Numbered from the stretch's first letter, positions 43,404-50,509 are shown. The stretch: 64,000 nt of DNA from an uncultured Clostridia bacterium (GCA_947644595.1 CANSAE010000004.1:1-64000); one strand, 5' to 3'. Notes: generated from the letters alone by a model not told the origin. Made by a program: numbers and translations.

Positions 43404-43436
43404 AAAAACGCCTCCTTATGATGCACAATTAGGGAA

Positions 43437-43475
43437 ATTGTACCACACTTTTTTGTGAGACACAATATATTGTTG
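43437..43475 (-). promoter_or_regulatory. nrdR promoter with probable NrdR box
   Basis: On the minus strand there is a -35 TTGTGT (43,465-43,460), a 17-base spacer and a -10 TACAAT (43,442-43,437). On the plus strand, ACACAATATATTGTTG at 43,460-43,475 matches the NrdR-box consensus acaCwAtATaTwGtgt at all but the last few positions. It overlaps the -35, where a repressor would block polymerase. A second, poorer dyad (ACAC-TTTTTT-GTGA) lies between -35 and -10. Promoter and site are read from sequence; binding is inferred. Confidence 0.55.
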
Positions 43476-43533
43476 CAAAAAAAGACGGACGCCGTTTGTC
43501 AAGAGTAAATGCTAAAAAAATCTAAAAAATTTT
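43476..43533. other. Probable left host-prophage junction zone
   Basis: This AT-rich 58-base stretch separates the nrdR promoter from the stop of the IS30-type transposase. Base composition changes from host-like to GC-rich phage-like immediately to its right. A weak dyad (GACGGACG/CGTTTGTC) followed on the minus strand by seven T could terminate the transposase transcript. The exact attachment site cannot be named without the other end. Confidence 0.4.
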
Positions 43534-44580
43534 TTAGCTGGCCAGAATGAGGGCCACCTGCTCTTGGAAAAGCTGCTCGGAGCACAGATAACCGAACATT
43601 TTCCTCGGGTAGTGGTTGAGCCATGCCTCGACCCGCTTGACTTCCCCGGGCGGGACGGTGCTGAGATCTGTGCCCTTTGGAATGTGCCGGCGGATCAGGC
43701 CGTTCTGGTTTTCATTGGATCCCCGCTCGCTCGGCCGGTATGGGTGGCAGTAGTAGACCTCCGTGCGCTTGCCCTTGCCTCGATGTCGTCGCTCGATCCC
43801 GTCGGCGTCGGCGAACTCGCTGCCGTTGTCGCAGGTTATGGTCACGAAGATCCGGGAGAACAGTGAGCCGCACGCCCTCTCGAGCCCGTTGAGAGCCCGC
43901 ACGACGCTCAGGCTGGTCTTGTCCGGCAGCGGTATGATGATCTCCTTGCGGGTCATGCGCTCGGTCATGACGAGGAGCGTGTTGCTCACGCCTTGGCAGC
44001 TTTCCACACTGTCCATTTCCCAGTGTCCGAAGGTCTCCCGCGAGTCGATCACCTCGGGGCGCTGCTCTATGCTTTTCCCGGCCGGCTTTCGCGGCAGCAC
44101 GCCCTCGGGCCGCTCCGGCTTCATGCGCTTCCCGTGGTGTGGCAGCATATCGACCGTCAGGTCGTCGCCGAAGATCTCGCCCCTGATGTAGTTATAGACG
44201 GTGCTCACGCAGATCCGGGTCTGGAATTGCCAGCCGGCGACCTCTGCGGCGCCGATCGCAGCCTCCGGGCTGTATTTCTCGTCCCGGATCATGGTGATCA
44301 GGTAGTCGGCGAGGTCGTAGTCGTTGCCGAGCTTCAGCTCCGGCCCCTTCGCTCTGAGGTTGGCCTCATAGCGGGCCTGAGCGCCGTCGGGGTTGTAGCG
44401 GATCTCGGTCGTGAGGTCGCTGTTCGTGTGGACGTAGGTGCAGCGCTTCAGCTCCCGGTATATCGTCGTATAGTGGACGCCGACCTCTTTGGCGATCTGC
44501 GTCGGCTTCATGCCCGCCCGCCTGAAGGCGTCGATCTGAGTGCGCTGTGTTGGTGTGAGGTGGCTGAAGTGCTCTCCCAT
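43534..44580 (-). CDS. IS30-family DDE transposase
   Basis: 348 residues. An N-terminal helix-turn-helix (LTPTQRTQIDAFRRAGMKPTQIAKEVGVHYTTIYREL) is followed by a retroviral-integrase-like core. The triad is D190 (GHWEMDSVES), D251 (TCDNGSEF) and E290 (SNENQNGLIRR), all intact. GGGAGGGATCAC precedes the ATG. I could not find the terminal inverted repeats expected of a free-standing IS30 element on its two sides. Base composition matches the phage genes to the right. It may be a separate insertion at the prophage edge or the phage's own recombinase; the latter is an inference. Confidence 0.9.
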   Translation of the reverse strand: MGEHFSHLTPTQRTQIDAFRRAGMKPTQIAKEVGVHYTTIYRELKRCTYVHTNSDLTTEIRYNPDGAQARYEANLRAKGPELKLGNDYDLADYLITMIRDEKYSPEAAIGAAEVAGWQFQTRICVSTVYNYIRGEIFGDDLTVDMLPHHGKRMKPERPEGVLPRKPAGKSIEQRPEVIDSRETFGHWEMDSVESCQGVSNTLLVMTERMTRKEIIIPLPDKTSLSVVRALNGLERACGSLFSRIFVTITCDNGSEFADADGIERRHRGKGKRTEVYYCHPYRPSERGSNENQNGLIRRHIPKGTDLSTVPPGEVKRVEAWLNHYPRKMFGYLCSEQLFQEQVALILAS

Positions 44581-44601
44581 TGTGATCCCTCCCGTGTATG
44601 G

Positions 44602-44627
44602 AAAAAAGGGCGGCCGTCTGGCCGCCC
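44602..44627 (-). terminator. Terminator after the 87-residue HTH gene
   Basis: A perfect 8-base GC stem (GGGCGGCC and complement) with an AGAC loop is followed on the minus strand by TTTTTT. It separates the regulator from the transposase gene, which has its own ribosome-binding site. Confidence 0.8.
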
Positions 44628-44635
44628 CTCTCGGT

Positions 44636-44899
44636 TTAGTGCTCGCTGTATGCTTTCAGAAGCGTCAGAGTTTCCTCGTCTGTGATGATGTTGGCCAGTC
44701 TGCACTTGAGAGCGTTGCAGATCTTCAGAAGTGTCGGCAGCTTCGCGCCGTTCAGGTCTCGGGTCCCTTGCTCGTATTGCTGAAGCACCTGCACCTTGAG
44801 CCCCGCCGCTGCTGCGAGCTGAGACTGTGACAGGCCGGCCTCCTTTCGGAGCCGTTGGAGGTTTTCGTTCTTGTAGGCGGTTTTGATCGAGACGTCCAT
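44636..44899 (-). CDS. Small XRE-family HTH regulator
   Basis: 87 residues. The helix-turn-helix spans about residues 12-65 (LQRLRKEAGLSQSQLAAAAGLKVQVLQQYEQGTRDLNGAKLPTLLKICNAL). No catalytic or dimerisation domain follows beyond a short helix. A consensus promoter 50 bases upstream carries a perfect 20-base palindrome between -35 and -10, a natural autoregulatory operator. Its position at the left end of the phage, with its own terminator, fits a lysogeny or accessory regulator; an antitoxin-like role with no toxin nearby seems less likely. Confidence 0.85.
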   Translation of the reverse strand: MDVSIKTAYKNENLQRLRKEAGLSQSQLAAAAGLKVQVLQQYEQGTRDLNGAKLPTLLKICNALKCRLANIITDEETLTLLKAYSEH

Positions 44900-44946
44900 G
44901 GTGTTCCCCTCTTTCGTTTACTCGGCTATCCCTTGCCTGTGACCGT

Positions 44947-44975
44947 ATTATATAGCATTTGCTATATAGTGTCAA
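44947..44975 (-). promoter_or_regulatory. Consensus promoter with palindromic operator
   Basis: On the minus strand there is a perfect -35 TTGACA (44,975-44,970), a 17-base spacer and a perfect -10 TATAAT (44,952-44,947). The palindrome TATATAGCATTTGCTATATA (44,949-44,968) fills the spacer and overlaps the -10, so a bound dimer would exclude polymerase. The adjacent small XRE protein is the obvious candidate ligand. Confidence 0.8.
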
Positions 44976-44997
44976 GGGGGAAGCCTCATTTTTTCGC

Positions 44998-45031
44998 AAA
45001 AAAGGAAGGCGTGGCAGTTGCCGCGCCTTCC
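44998..45031 (-). terminator. Terminator after the 81-residue HTH gene
   Basis: The stem GGAAGGCG(C/T)GGCA closes over a short loop at 45,004-45,031 and is followed on the minus strand by six T (45,003-44,998). It starts two bases after the stop codon. Confidence 0.8.
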
Positions 45032-45032
45032 T

Positions 45033-45278
45033 TCATTCTGTCCGCTTCAATAAGTAGTTTACCGTGACGCCGAGAGCGTCGGCCAGATATTCGAGCTCAT
45101 AGTCTGCGACCACCCGGTCGCCCGTCTCGATCCGGCTGATCGCCTTCTGCGTGATACTCAGGCCGGCCAGTTGGATCCGGGCGGCGAGCTGTTCCTGCGA
45201 TAAATGGGCCCGCTCGCGCGTTTCCCTGACCACCTCTCCCGAGACGTTGCACCGGCCCTCTGGTTTGTATATCTTCAC
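45033..45278 (-). CDS. XRE-family HTH regulator, probable phage repressor-like
   Basis: 81 residues from GTG 45,278, chosen because AAGGAGG lies seven bases upstream; an ATG eight codons earlier lacks a site. The HTH covers about residues 14-68 (GEVVRETRERAHLSQEQLAARIQLAGLSITQKAISRIETGDRVVADYELEYLADALGVTVNYLL). It has the pattern of small Firmicute phage repressors with no C-terminal cleavage domain. It is divergent from the 262-residue gene and the shared intergenic region holds two near-identical 21-base repeats that may be its operators. Confidence 0.85.
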   Translation of the reverse strand: MKIYKPEGRCNVSGEVVRETRERAHLSQEQLAARIQLAGLSITQKAISRIETGDRVVADYELEYLADALGVTVNYLLKRTE

Positions 45279-45300
45279 AGCACCGCCTCCTTCCGTCTCC

Positions 45301-45369
45301 ATTATCCCAAAGATGTCTAATTGACAGTAGCACGCCGCGCGTGTTAATATTATCCCAAAGATGGCTAAA
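45301..45369 (+). promoter_or_regulatory. Promoter flanked by two 21-base operator-like direct repeats
   Basis: The plus-strand promoter has TTGACA at 45,321-45,326 and TAATAT at 45,345-45,350 with an 18-base spacer. Repeats at 45,301-45,321 and 45,349-45,369 match at 19 of 21 positions (core ATTATCCCAAAGATG), with starts 48 bases apart. One abuts the -35 and the other overlaps the -10. This arrangement suits a repressor binding two sites, most likely the divergent XRE protein. Confidence 0.7.
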
Positions 45370-45412
45370 CGCTAAATAAAGCAAATCAGGCAAGCCATAG
45401 AAGGAGGTCAAC

Positions 45413-46201
45413 ATGGGGCTTTTTGATCTGTTCAAGAAGAAGGAGAAGCCGGCCGCGCCGGATCCCGTCACTGTCACGACCGAGCTGCGGTCCTCGTATG
45501 TGGAGGTAGCGCAGCGGACCCGGGGCGAGCTGCCGATGGCAGACGTTGGAGGGTACGCCAGCCCCTCCGGCGGCTTTGTAAACTTCGGCCGCTTCAAGGT
45601 CGTCGGCGTAAATGCCGGTACCGGGAGGAAGAACACGAAGCGGTACGAAGCGAAAGACGAGGAGGCGGCCAGAGCGGCCGCAGCGGCCGACGGCCTCAGC
45701 GAGCCGATGACCGTGGAGGTCGAGAAGCTCGAGGATCCGACCGAGCAGCAGATGGCGTATGCGCTCGATCTGAAGGCTGTGATCCCGGCCGGCGCTTGCA
45801 AGGAGGACGTCAGTGCCATTATCAGCAGGATCACGGACGAGGACGAGGCTGCGCCGGATCCCGGGCTTTCCTTGTGGGCGCACGACTGCGGTGCCCGTTT
45901 CTCCCGCTTTGTCGGCCACGACGCGCTCCTCGGCTACATGGTCCACCAGTTGCAGGGGTCCGACGCCGGCACGCTGTACGCTTACGCGGTATTCCTTCAG
46001 GAGAAGGGTGGCAGCTTCAGCGATCCGCGCCGGCTGCCTGTGTACGATGGCCTGAAGCGCTGCGGCGAGGCTGTCGCTGCGGATCCTGCGCTCATGAAGT
46101 CATTGGAAGGCAGAGACGCCGATGACCTGCGCAGTCCGAACAGGGGCACAAAGGTCTACAAGGCCACGGCCGAGCTGCTGAAGGCGCAGCAGGTCCTATA
46201 A
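45413..46201 (+). CDS. Phage accessory protein of unknown function, opposite to phage operon
   Basis: 262 residues, start fixed by AAGGAGG five bases before ATG. It opens MGLFDLFKKKEKP. A beta module covers about residues 50-105 (GRFKVVGVNAGTGRKNTKRYEAKDEEAA). A helical segment PTEQQMAYALDLKAVIPAGACKEDVSAIISRI (about 110-142) looks like the short motif found at the ends of several Firmicute zinc-ribbon or HIRAN-type proteins. The C-terminal region (LSLWAHDCGARFSRFVGHDALLGYMVHQL) is helical. It is the only plus-strand gene in the visible phage, with its own promoter, operator-like repeats and terminator, which is the layout of a moron gene. Function unknown. Confidence 0.75.
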   Translation: MGLFDLFKKKEKPAAPDPVTVTTELRSSYVEVAQRTRGELPMADVGGYASPSGGFVNFGRFKVVGVNAGTGRKNTKRYEAKDEEAARAAAAADGLSEPMTVEVEKLEDPTEQQMAYALDLKAVIPAGACKEDVSAIISRITDEDEAAPDPGLSLWAHDCGARFSRFVGHDALLGYMVHQLQGSDAGTLYAYAVFLQEKGGSFSDPRRLPVYDGLKRCGEAVAADPALMKSLEGRDADDLRSPNRGTKVYKATAELLKAQQVL

Positions 46202-46210
46202 GACAAGAAA

Positions 46211-46242
46211 AGGCCCGCCCGGGATCTCCCGGGCGGGCTTTT
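46211..46242. terminator. Strong bidirectional terminator
   Basis: An 11-base GC stem (GCCCGCCCGGG and complement) with a 4-base ATCT loop is flanked by AAAA on the left and TTTT on the right. It ends the plus-strand 262-residue gene and can also stop the minus-strand lysis transcript about 120 bases past the amidase stop. Confidence 0.85.
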
Positions 46243-46359
46243 CTGCGTCTTGGCCGTTTTTTGGCCGTTTGGCGGCCTCTATTCTTTCGGCGGGTAATTT
46301 TCTCGCCGGTTGAGCTTTTCGCGCTCCTGCGTGCCGTCTGGCCATGCTGGCGGCCTGTT

Positions 46360-47343
46360 TTAGACCTTCTTGGCGTAGTCGAGCGAGATCCACCCGGCGC
46401 CGCTCTTGAGCTTGCCCCACTTCGAGGCACCGGGGCCGGCAGCCTCCTCGGTGATGGTGTAGACGCCGGGCTTGATGTAGCCCTCGTCGTTGTAGCCGGT
46501 GCCGGGGCCGGTCCTTATGTGCAGGTCGGAGATCTCAACCTTCACGAGATACGGTCTGAAGGTGGTGGCGTCGCTGGTTTTGATGTTTGCGGCGTCGACC
46601 CAGCCGTACACAGTGGAGCCCCCGCCCGTGACCGCTCTGAGGTGGAACGGGTGAGGCTTTCCGTCGGCGATGGCGGTGATCTTGGCCTTGCCCGGCTTGC
46701 AGCTCGGCCCTGTACCGGCGCCGGCGCTCGCGTAGTGCCTCGAGCCGATGAACTCGACCACGTCCCCGACCTTCAGGCTCCCGAGCTGTGTGGTGGGAGC
46801 TGCGGGCTCTGCGGTTTCGCCGAGGCGTCTGTTGACTTCCTTGGCGATGGCGCCGTGGAGCTCGTACAGATAATCGCCCGGGCACGCTTTCGCCGCAAAC
46901 CAGCGGTGGACCGTCAGGTTTTGCCTCCCGACCTGCCCGATCAGGCTCTTGTCGCCCTCCCACAGCAGCCGCTTGATCCCGTTGCGCTTGCAGATGTCGG
47001 TCACAAGGTCCAGCAGGGCCGCGTATGCTTTCGCAGATACGGGCCAGTCGGGGGCTCCGCCGCTGTTTGCGACCTCAATGGTCACGGCGCGGTGATCGTT
47101 GGCAGCGGACGAGGTGCACCACGAGCGGTTTGCCTCGTCCACATACAGGGCGATCCGTCCGTCGCTGCCGATCCCGTAGTTGCTGGACGCCTGCCGGGAC
47201 GTCGGCGCGAAAACGGCGCCGCAGGTCTCGACGCTCAGGTTGCCGGCCATGCAGTGGATCGAGATCGTGTCGATGGCGTGGGTGCGCTTGCCTGAGTGGT
47301 TGGGGCTGAGCCTTGTGTAGCTCACAAGGGGGCTATTACTCAT
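46360..47343 (-). CDS. Phage endolysin, N-acetylmuramoyl-L-alanine amidase
   Basis: 327 residues from ATG 47,343, with AAAGGGGG upstream; the longer open frame has no such site. The amidase_2/PGRP domain spans about residues 1-175. Likely zinc ligands are H30 (SIHCMAG), H146 (VHRWFAAKACPG) and C154. Two SH3-like wall-binding segments follow: LGSLKVGDVVEFIGSRHYASAG at about 185-250, and a C-terminal SH3_3-type module (ISDLHIRTGPGTGYNDEGYIKPGVYTI). It cleaves the lactyl-peptide amide bond of peptidoglycan at lysis. It lies after the holin, as usual for a lysis cassette, and overlaps the preceding small gene by eight bases. Confidence 0.9.
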   Translation of the reverse strand: MSNSPLVSYTRLSPNHSGKRTHAIDTISIHCMAGNLSVETCGAVFAPTSRQASSNYGIGSDGRIALYVDEANRSWCTSSAANDHRAVTIEVANSGGAPDWPVSAKAYAALLDLVTDICKRNGIKRLLWEGDKSLIGQVGRQNLTVHRWFAAKACPGDYLYELHGAIAKEVNRRLGETAEPAAPTTQLGSLKVGDVVEFIGSRHYASAGAGTGPSCKPGKAKITAIADGKPHPFHLRAVTGGGSTVYGWVDAANIKTSDATTFRPYLVKVEISDLHIRTGPGTGYNDEGYIKPGVYTITEEAAGPGASKWGKLKSGAGWISLDYAKKV

Positions 47344-47551
47344 TTTCGTCGTCCCCCTTTCCGTCGCCTCCGCAGAAGGTGGCAAGGGTCTCCTCGTCCA
47401 CGACGTCGCCGTCCTCGTCGTAGATCAGCCCGGTCTCCGGGTCGACGTTCAGCACGCCCTCATACGGGAGATCGTCGTCGACTTCCTTGTTGTAGTAGCG
47501 CATATTGAGCACCGGCTTCTCCGGCGCCGGCGTTTTGTTCTGTTCGTTCAT
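47336..47551 (-). CDS. Small acidic phage protein
   Basis: 71 residues, very acidic (MRYYNKEVDDDLPYEGVLNVDPETGLIYDEDGDVVDEETLATFCGGDGKGDDENE). It has no membrane span. AAGGAGG precedes the ATG. It lies between holin and endolysin and overlaps the endolysin start. Similar small proteins occur beside tail fibre or lysis genes of Firmicute phages, but I cannot assign a function. Confidence 0.65.
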   Translation of the reverse strand: MNEQNKTPAPEKPVLNMRYYNKEVDDDLPYEGVLNVDPETGLIYDEDGDVVDEETLATFCGGDGKGDDENE

Positions 47552-47609
47552 ATTGTGCCTCCTTGGAACGAGAGGGGCGAGCCGCTGCCGGCCCGCCCCT
47601 CGGTGTGTA

Positions 47610-47924
47610 TTATTCGATCAGCAGAGACGAGGCGTTGAGCTGTTTGACGGCCGCCTCGATGGCGTTGCTCACACTGGCCTCGTCGAACTTGATCCCATGA
47701 GCCTTCAGGAAGTCGATGACGTACTGCTTTTTCTCCTCGCCGCGCCCGGGGCCGTTGTAGACCTGCTCCGCAGCGGAGACGGCGATCTTGACCCACGCGA
47801 CGAACTGCTTGCGCTGCTCGTTGGTGGTCTTGCTCTTGATCCACGGGATCAGGTAGACGCTGACGACGGCGGCGATCAGAGCGATCGCGGCGTTGGCGAT
47901 GGGGGTGATGTCGATGGTGTTCAT
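47610..47924 (-). CDS. Phage holin, LLH-type
   Basis: 104 residues. One N-terminal membrane span (IANAAIALIAAVVSVYLIPWI) is followed by a charged helical tail (KSKTTNEQRKQFVAWVKIAVSAAEQVYNGPGRGEEKKQYVIDFLKAHGIKFDE). This is the pattern of the LL-H type holin family (Phage_holin_6_1). It would permeabilise the membrane at lysis and release the amidase encoded downstream. A GC hairpin without T-tract separates it from the next small gene. Confidence 0.85.
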   Translation of the reverse strand: MNTIDITPIANAAIALIAAVVSVYLIPWIKSKTTNEQRKQFVAWVKIAVSAAEQVYNGPGRGEEKKQYVIDFLKAHGIKFDEASVSNAIEAAVKQLNASSLLIE

Positions 47925-47942
47925 GGTGTTTTCCTCCTTGTG

Positions 47943-48338
47943 TTAATAAATGGCGTGGATCCCTTGCTCGGTTAGGAGATCCTTCTGCTTGTGCTTGGTT
48001 TCCGCTGCATACTCGAGGGCTTCCTTCATGTCCCCGTTGCAGTGTGCGTCGGGGATCCGCTGAACGGCCCGCGCCGTGGCCTCGCCGAGCGCGATGGCGG
48101 CGTTTACCCCTTGGACCGTGACGATCATGAGGCTCTCCCGGGCTCTCTCCCGGTCCTCGTCCTCTTTCCGTCGAGCTGCGGCCTCGTCGGCCTCAGTCTT
48201 TCGGGCCGCCTCCGCTTTGCGCTCCCGCTCCTTGTCGCGCTTCGTGATGTTGCGCTCGAGCAGCCAGAAGGCGAAGGCCGTCACGGCCGTCGGGATCCCC
48301 ATGAGGCATAGGAGTCCGGCGACGTCAATCTGGATCAT
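47943..48338 (-). CDS. Membrane-anchored coiled-coil phage protein
   Basis: 131 residues. A single N-terminal membrane span (VAGLLCLMGIPTAVTAFAFWLL) is followed by a long charged helix (RNITKRDKERERKAEAARKTEADEAAARRKEDEDRERARES), then a short helical C-terminus. The layout resembles a second holin-like or lysis-accessory protein, but homology is not recognisable. It precedes the LLH holin in the same transcript. Confidence 0.7.
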   Translation of the reverse strand: MIQIDVAGLLCLMGIPTAVTAFAFWLLERNITKRDKERERKAEAARKTEADEAAARRKEDEDRERARESLMIVTVQGVNAAIALGEATARAVQRIPDAHCNGDMKEALEYAAETKHKQKDLLTEQGIHAIY

Positions 48339-48347
48339 AGTCTCACC

Positions 48348-48803
48348 TCACTCCTGCGCCTCGGTCCACCCGTTGACGCCGGGCTCCCAGACGTTATTGT
48401 CGACCGCGCTGATCCAGTGCTTGCCGGCGTGCGTGACCTTGTCGCCGGTCTGGTAGGCGTCATGTGCGCCGATCGGCTGGCTCCACGTCGGCCACTCCTC
48501 AGCCGGGTCGCTGATGGAGACCCACAGGCTGGCCGCCACGTCCGGCGTCCAGTCCTGCTGTGATGTGTGATCCTTCAGGCAGCGGTACAGCTTGCCCGCG
48601 TGCTCGCGGATCTGCCTCGCCTTATATTCGACGGGGTAGGCCCAGCTCGCGAACTGAATGGCGTGCTCCGCTGCTGTGACGTCGTCGATCTGGCCGGCTT
48701 CGGCCATGGTGACGAAGGCGATGGCGGCGACGGCTGCGAGATCTTCGGCTCGCCGTTCCTTCTCATTGGCAGCCTTGACGCTGTCCTCTCGATGTTCGAT
48801 CAT
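48348..48803 (-). CDS. Phage protein with C-terminal chitin-binding (CBM5/12)-like module
   Basis: 151 residues from ATG 48,803, overlapping the stop of the DGR target gene by four bases (ATGA). A longer open frame in this phase runs inside the target gene and is rejected. The N-terminal half is helical (KAANEKERRAEDLAAVAAIAFVTMAEAGQIDDVTAAEHAIQFASW). The C-terminal 60 residues contain WSQPIGAHDAYQTGDKVTHAGKHWISAVDNNVWEPG, the W-x-Y-x-x-GDxVxxxGxxW pattern of carbohydrate-binding module family 5/12. Tight coupling to the diversified protein suggests a partner or tail-tip component that may touch surface glycan; this is inference. Confidence 0.75.
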   Translation of the reverse strand: MIEHREDSVKAANEKERRAEDLAAVAAIAFVTMAEAGQIDDVTAAEHAIQFASWAYPVEYKARQIREHAGKLYRCLKDHTSQQDWTPDVAASLWVSISDPAEEWPTWSQPIGAHDAYQTGDKVTHAGKHWISAVDNNVWEPGVNGWTEAQE

Positions 48804-50509
48804 CCGAAGTTCCCCCCGATCTGTGTGATGTAGCACGTCTCGGTCGCCGTGCCCTTGTTGACCGTCACCCGCAGAGCAACGCCCCACGAGCTGGCGGTCT
48901 TGGTCTTGTTGGTGAAAAAGTGCTTTTGACCGAGCTGCACCTTCTGCGTGATGTCCTCCCATGTGGGCGAGGCGTCGTTGCCGTTGTTGCAGATCTCGAT
49001 CTTCAGCGTGGCGCCGGCGGGAATGTTCCCCTTCATGTTCACGATTGCCTTGGTCGGCATATCGTCGGCGGTCATGACGTCGGTTGTGAAGGCGATCGAC
49101 GTGACGGCCTTGGTGAAGGTGATGGTCCGGGTGGCCGTGCCGCCGTTTCCGTCGTCGGCCGTGACCTTCCATGTGTGGGCGCCGTTGAGGACCTTCTGCC
49201 AGTCGGCGGCGCTGAAGTTGAGGGTGTAGTTGGTGCCCAGCGTCGCATTGAACGACTGCTTCAGGGTGCCGTCGAGGTAGACCTTGACCGCCACCGTGTC
49301 GCCGTCGGCGTCGGTCACGTTGTAGGTGGTCGACGGCGCGCTGCTGGAAAAGCTGCCGAGGTTGCGATCGGTGCCGCTGATCACCGGCGCCCTGTTGTTG
49401 TGGACGGTCCGGGTCTCGCTCGTTTTGTACCCGCTGTGCGCGCCGGCGGCGTCGTAGGCTCTCACCCGGTAGGCCACGGTCGTCCACCCGAAGGTGATGG
49501 TGTCCGTGTAGCTTCTCGCCGTGCCGCTGTAAATCTGCGACCAGCTCCCACCTCCGGCGCTCCGCTCGAGCTTGTAGCCCGAGAGGTTGCCGTCCGTGTC
49601 GGTGGAAGCTCCCCACTGGATCGTGAGCGTATGGCCGCCCTCGACGGTGGTGGGGACGGTGATGGACGCGGGGACCGTGGGCGCCGAGTTGTAGATGACC
49701 GTGTAGCAGCCGTCAGAGTCCGGGGAGTCAGAGATCAAGAGATCAGAGGACAGATTAAAAGCGGGACGAAGGCCGTAGTAGCTGAGGTAGGCGCCGACGT
49801 AGCCCAGCGTGCCGCCGGAGCGGACGAGGCGCACGCTGTACGAGACCGACGCGTATGCGTCCCGCAGCCACCAGTACCACGCTTTCGACGCTGCGAGGCT
49901 GCTGCTGGTGTAGGTGGAATTGCTCACCGCTTGCGCGGTCGGGTATGCGATCCGGCTGGCGTTGTCGCTGAACAGGGCCAGCTTGCTCCCGCAGGTGTGG
50001 TCGCCGGTCAGGCCGACCTCCGTGCAGCTCAGGTTGAAGATCTTGCAGGTGTCGGTCTCGGTGCCACCGCCGTCCGTGCTCGACTTTCCGACGGTGATCG
50101 TTGTACTGAGCAGCGCGGCCCGCTCGTTGGCGGTGAAGCCATTGAGGAAGCCGGCGAGCGCCGAGTACGGGTTGTAGCCACTCCATACATGAGAGGAGTC
50201 GGGAGCTTGATCTGTGCTATGCTGCGCGGCATACCACGCGCCGGCAGCAGCCGCGCTATTGAGCCATTGGCGAATGTTCGAGTGGATCCACCTGTTATTG
50301 CCGTAGCTTTTGCGGTCGCTGTTGCTGTTGGACGGCTCCGCCGCGTCCGCTGCCATGATCTTGATGATCTTCTCGGCGACGAAGGTGACGGAGTTCGCCG
50401 GGTACCCGGCGTGGCCTTTGTCAGCCACGATCCAGACGAGAGGCTGCCCGTAAAGCGTGCCGAACTTGATCTTACTGCCCACGGTCAGAGTGCTCATTTT
50501 CTTTGACAT
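48800..50509 (-). CDS. DGR target protein, DUF6273-like variable domain plus Ig/FN3 domains
   Basis: 569 residues, start supported by AAAGGAG nine bases before ATG 50,509. Residues about 8-265 form a DUF6273-like domain: VGSKIKFGTLYGQPLVWIVADKG at the front, SNIRQWLNS in the middle, WWLRDA and LRPAFNLSS at the end. That fold is probably C-type-lectin or formylglycine-enzyme-like. The variable repeat codes for residues 220-251, with changeable positions 222, 225, 228, 230, 232, 236-239, 242, 244 and 245. After it come an FN3-like module (about 275-375), a cadherin-like module (about 376-465) and a C-terminal domain. It overlaps the reverse transcriptase gene by 38 bases. A receptor-binding virion protein is inferred. 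Confidence 0.88.
   Translation of the reverse strand: MSKKMSTLTVGSKIKFGTLYGQPLVWIVADKGHAGYPANSVTFVAEKIIKIMAADAAEPSNSNSDRKSYGNNRWIHSNIRQWLNSAAAAGAWYAAQHSTDQAPDSSHVWSGYNPYSALAGFLNGFTANERAALLSTTITVGKSSTDGGGTETDTCKIFNLSCTEVGLTGDHTCGSKLALFSDNASRIAYPTAQAVSNSTYTSSSLAASKAWYWWLRDAYASVSYSVRLVRSGGTLGYVGAYLSYYGLRPAFNLSSDLLISDSPDSDGCYTVIYNSAPTVPASITVPTTVEGGHTLTIQWGASTDTDGNLSGYKLERSAGGGSWSQIYSGTARSYTDTITFGWTTVAYRVRAYDAAGAHSGYKTSETRTVHNNRAPVISGTDRNLGSFSSSAPSTTYNVTDADGDTVAVKVYLDGTLKQSFNATLGTNYTLNFSAADWQKVLNGAHTWKVTADDGNGGTATRTITFTKAVTSIAFTTDVMTADDMPTKAIVNMKGNIPAGATLKIEICNNGNDASPTWEDITQKVQLGQKHFFTNKTKTASSWGVALRVTVNKGTATETCYITQIGGNFG
49758..49854 (-). repeat. DGR variable repeat (VR)
   Basis: 97 bases within the target gene. 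Against the template it differs at 18 positions, all of them adenine in the template (8 to G, 7 to T, 3 to C). None of the 70 non-adenine positions differs. All ten AAC template codons are altered, plus one GAC and one AGC. The unchanged 3' end GGCCTTCGTCCCGCTTT is the likely IMH. Confidence 0.97.

Noticed and set aside
43476..44640. Free-standing IS30 element with terminal inverted repeats
   Set aside because: No matching inverted repeats or target duplication could be found by eye on the two sides, so only the transposase gene is annotated.
48804..49616. Long open frame continuing upstream of the 151-residue CBM-like gene
   Set aside because: It is an out-of-frame reading of the DGR target, with low-complexity Arg/His-rich translation; the ATGA start at 48,803 explains the real gene.
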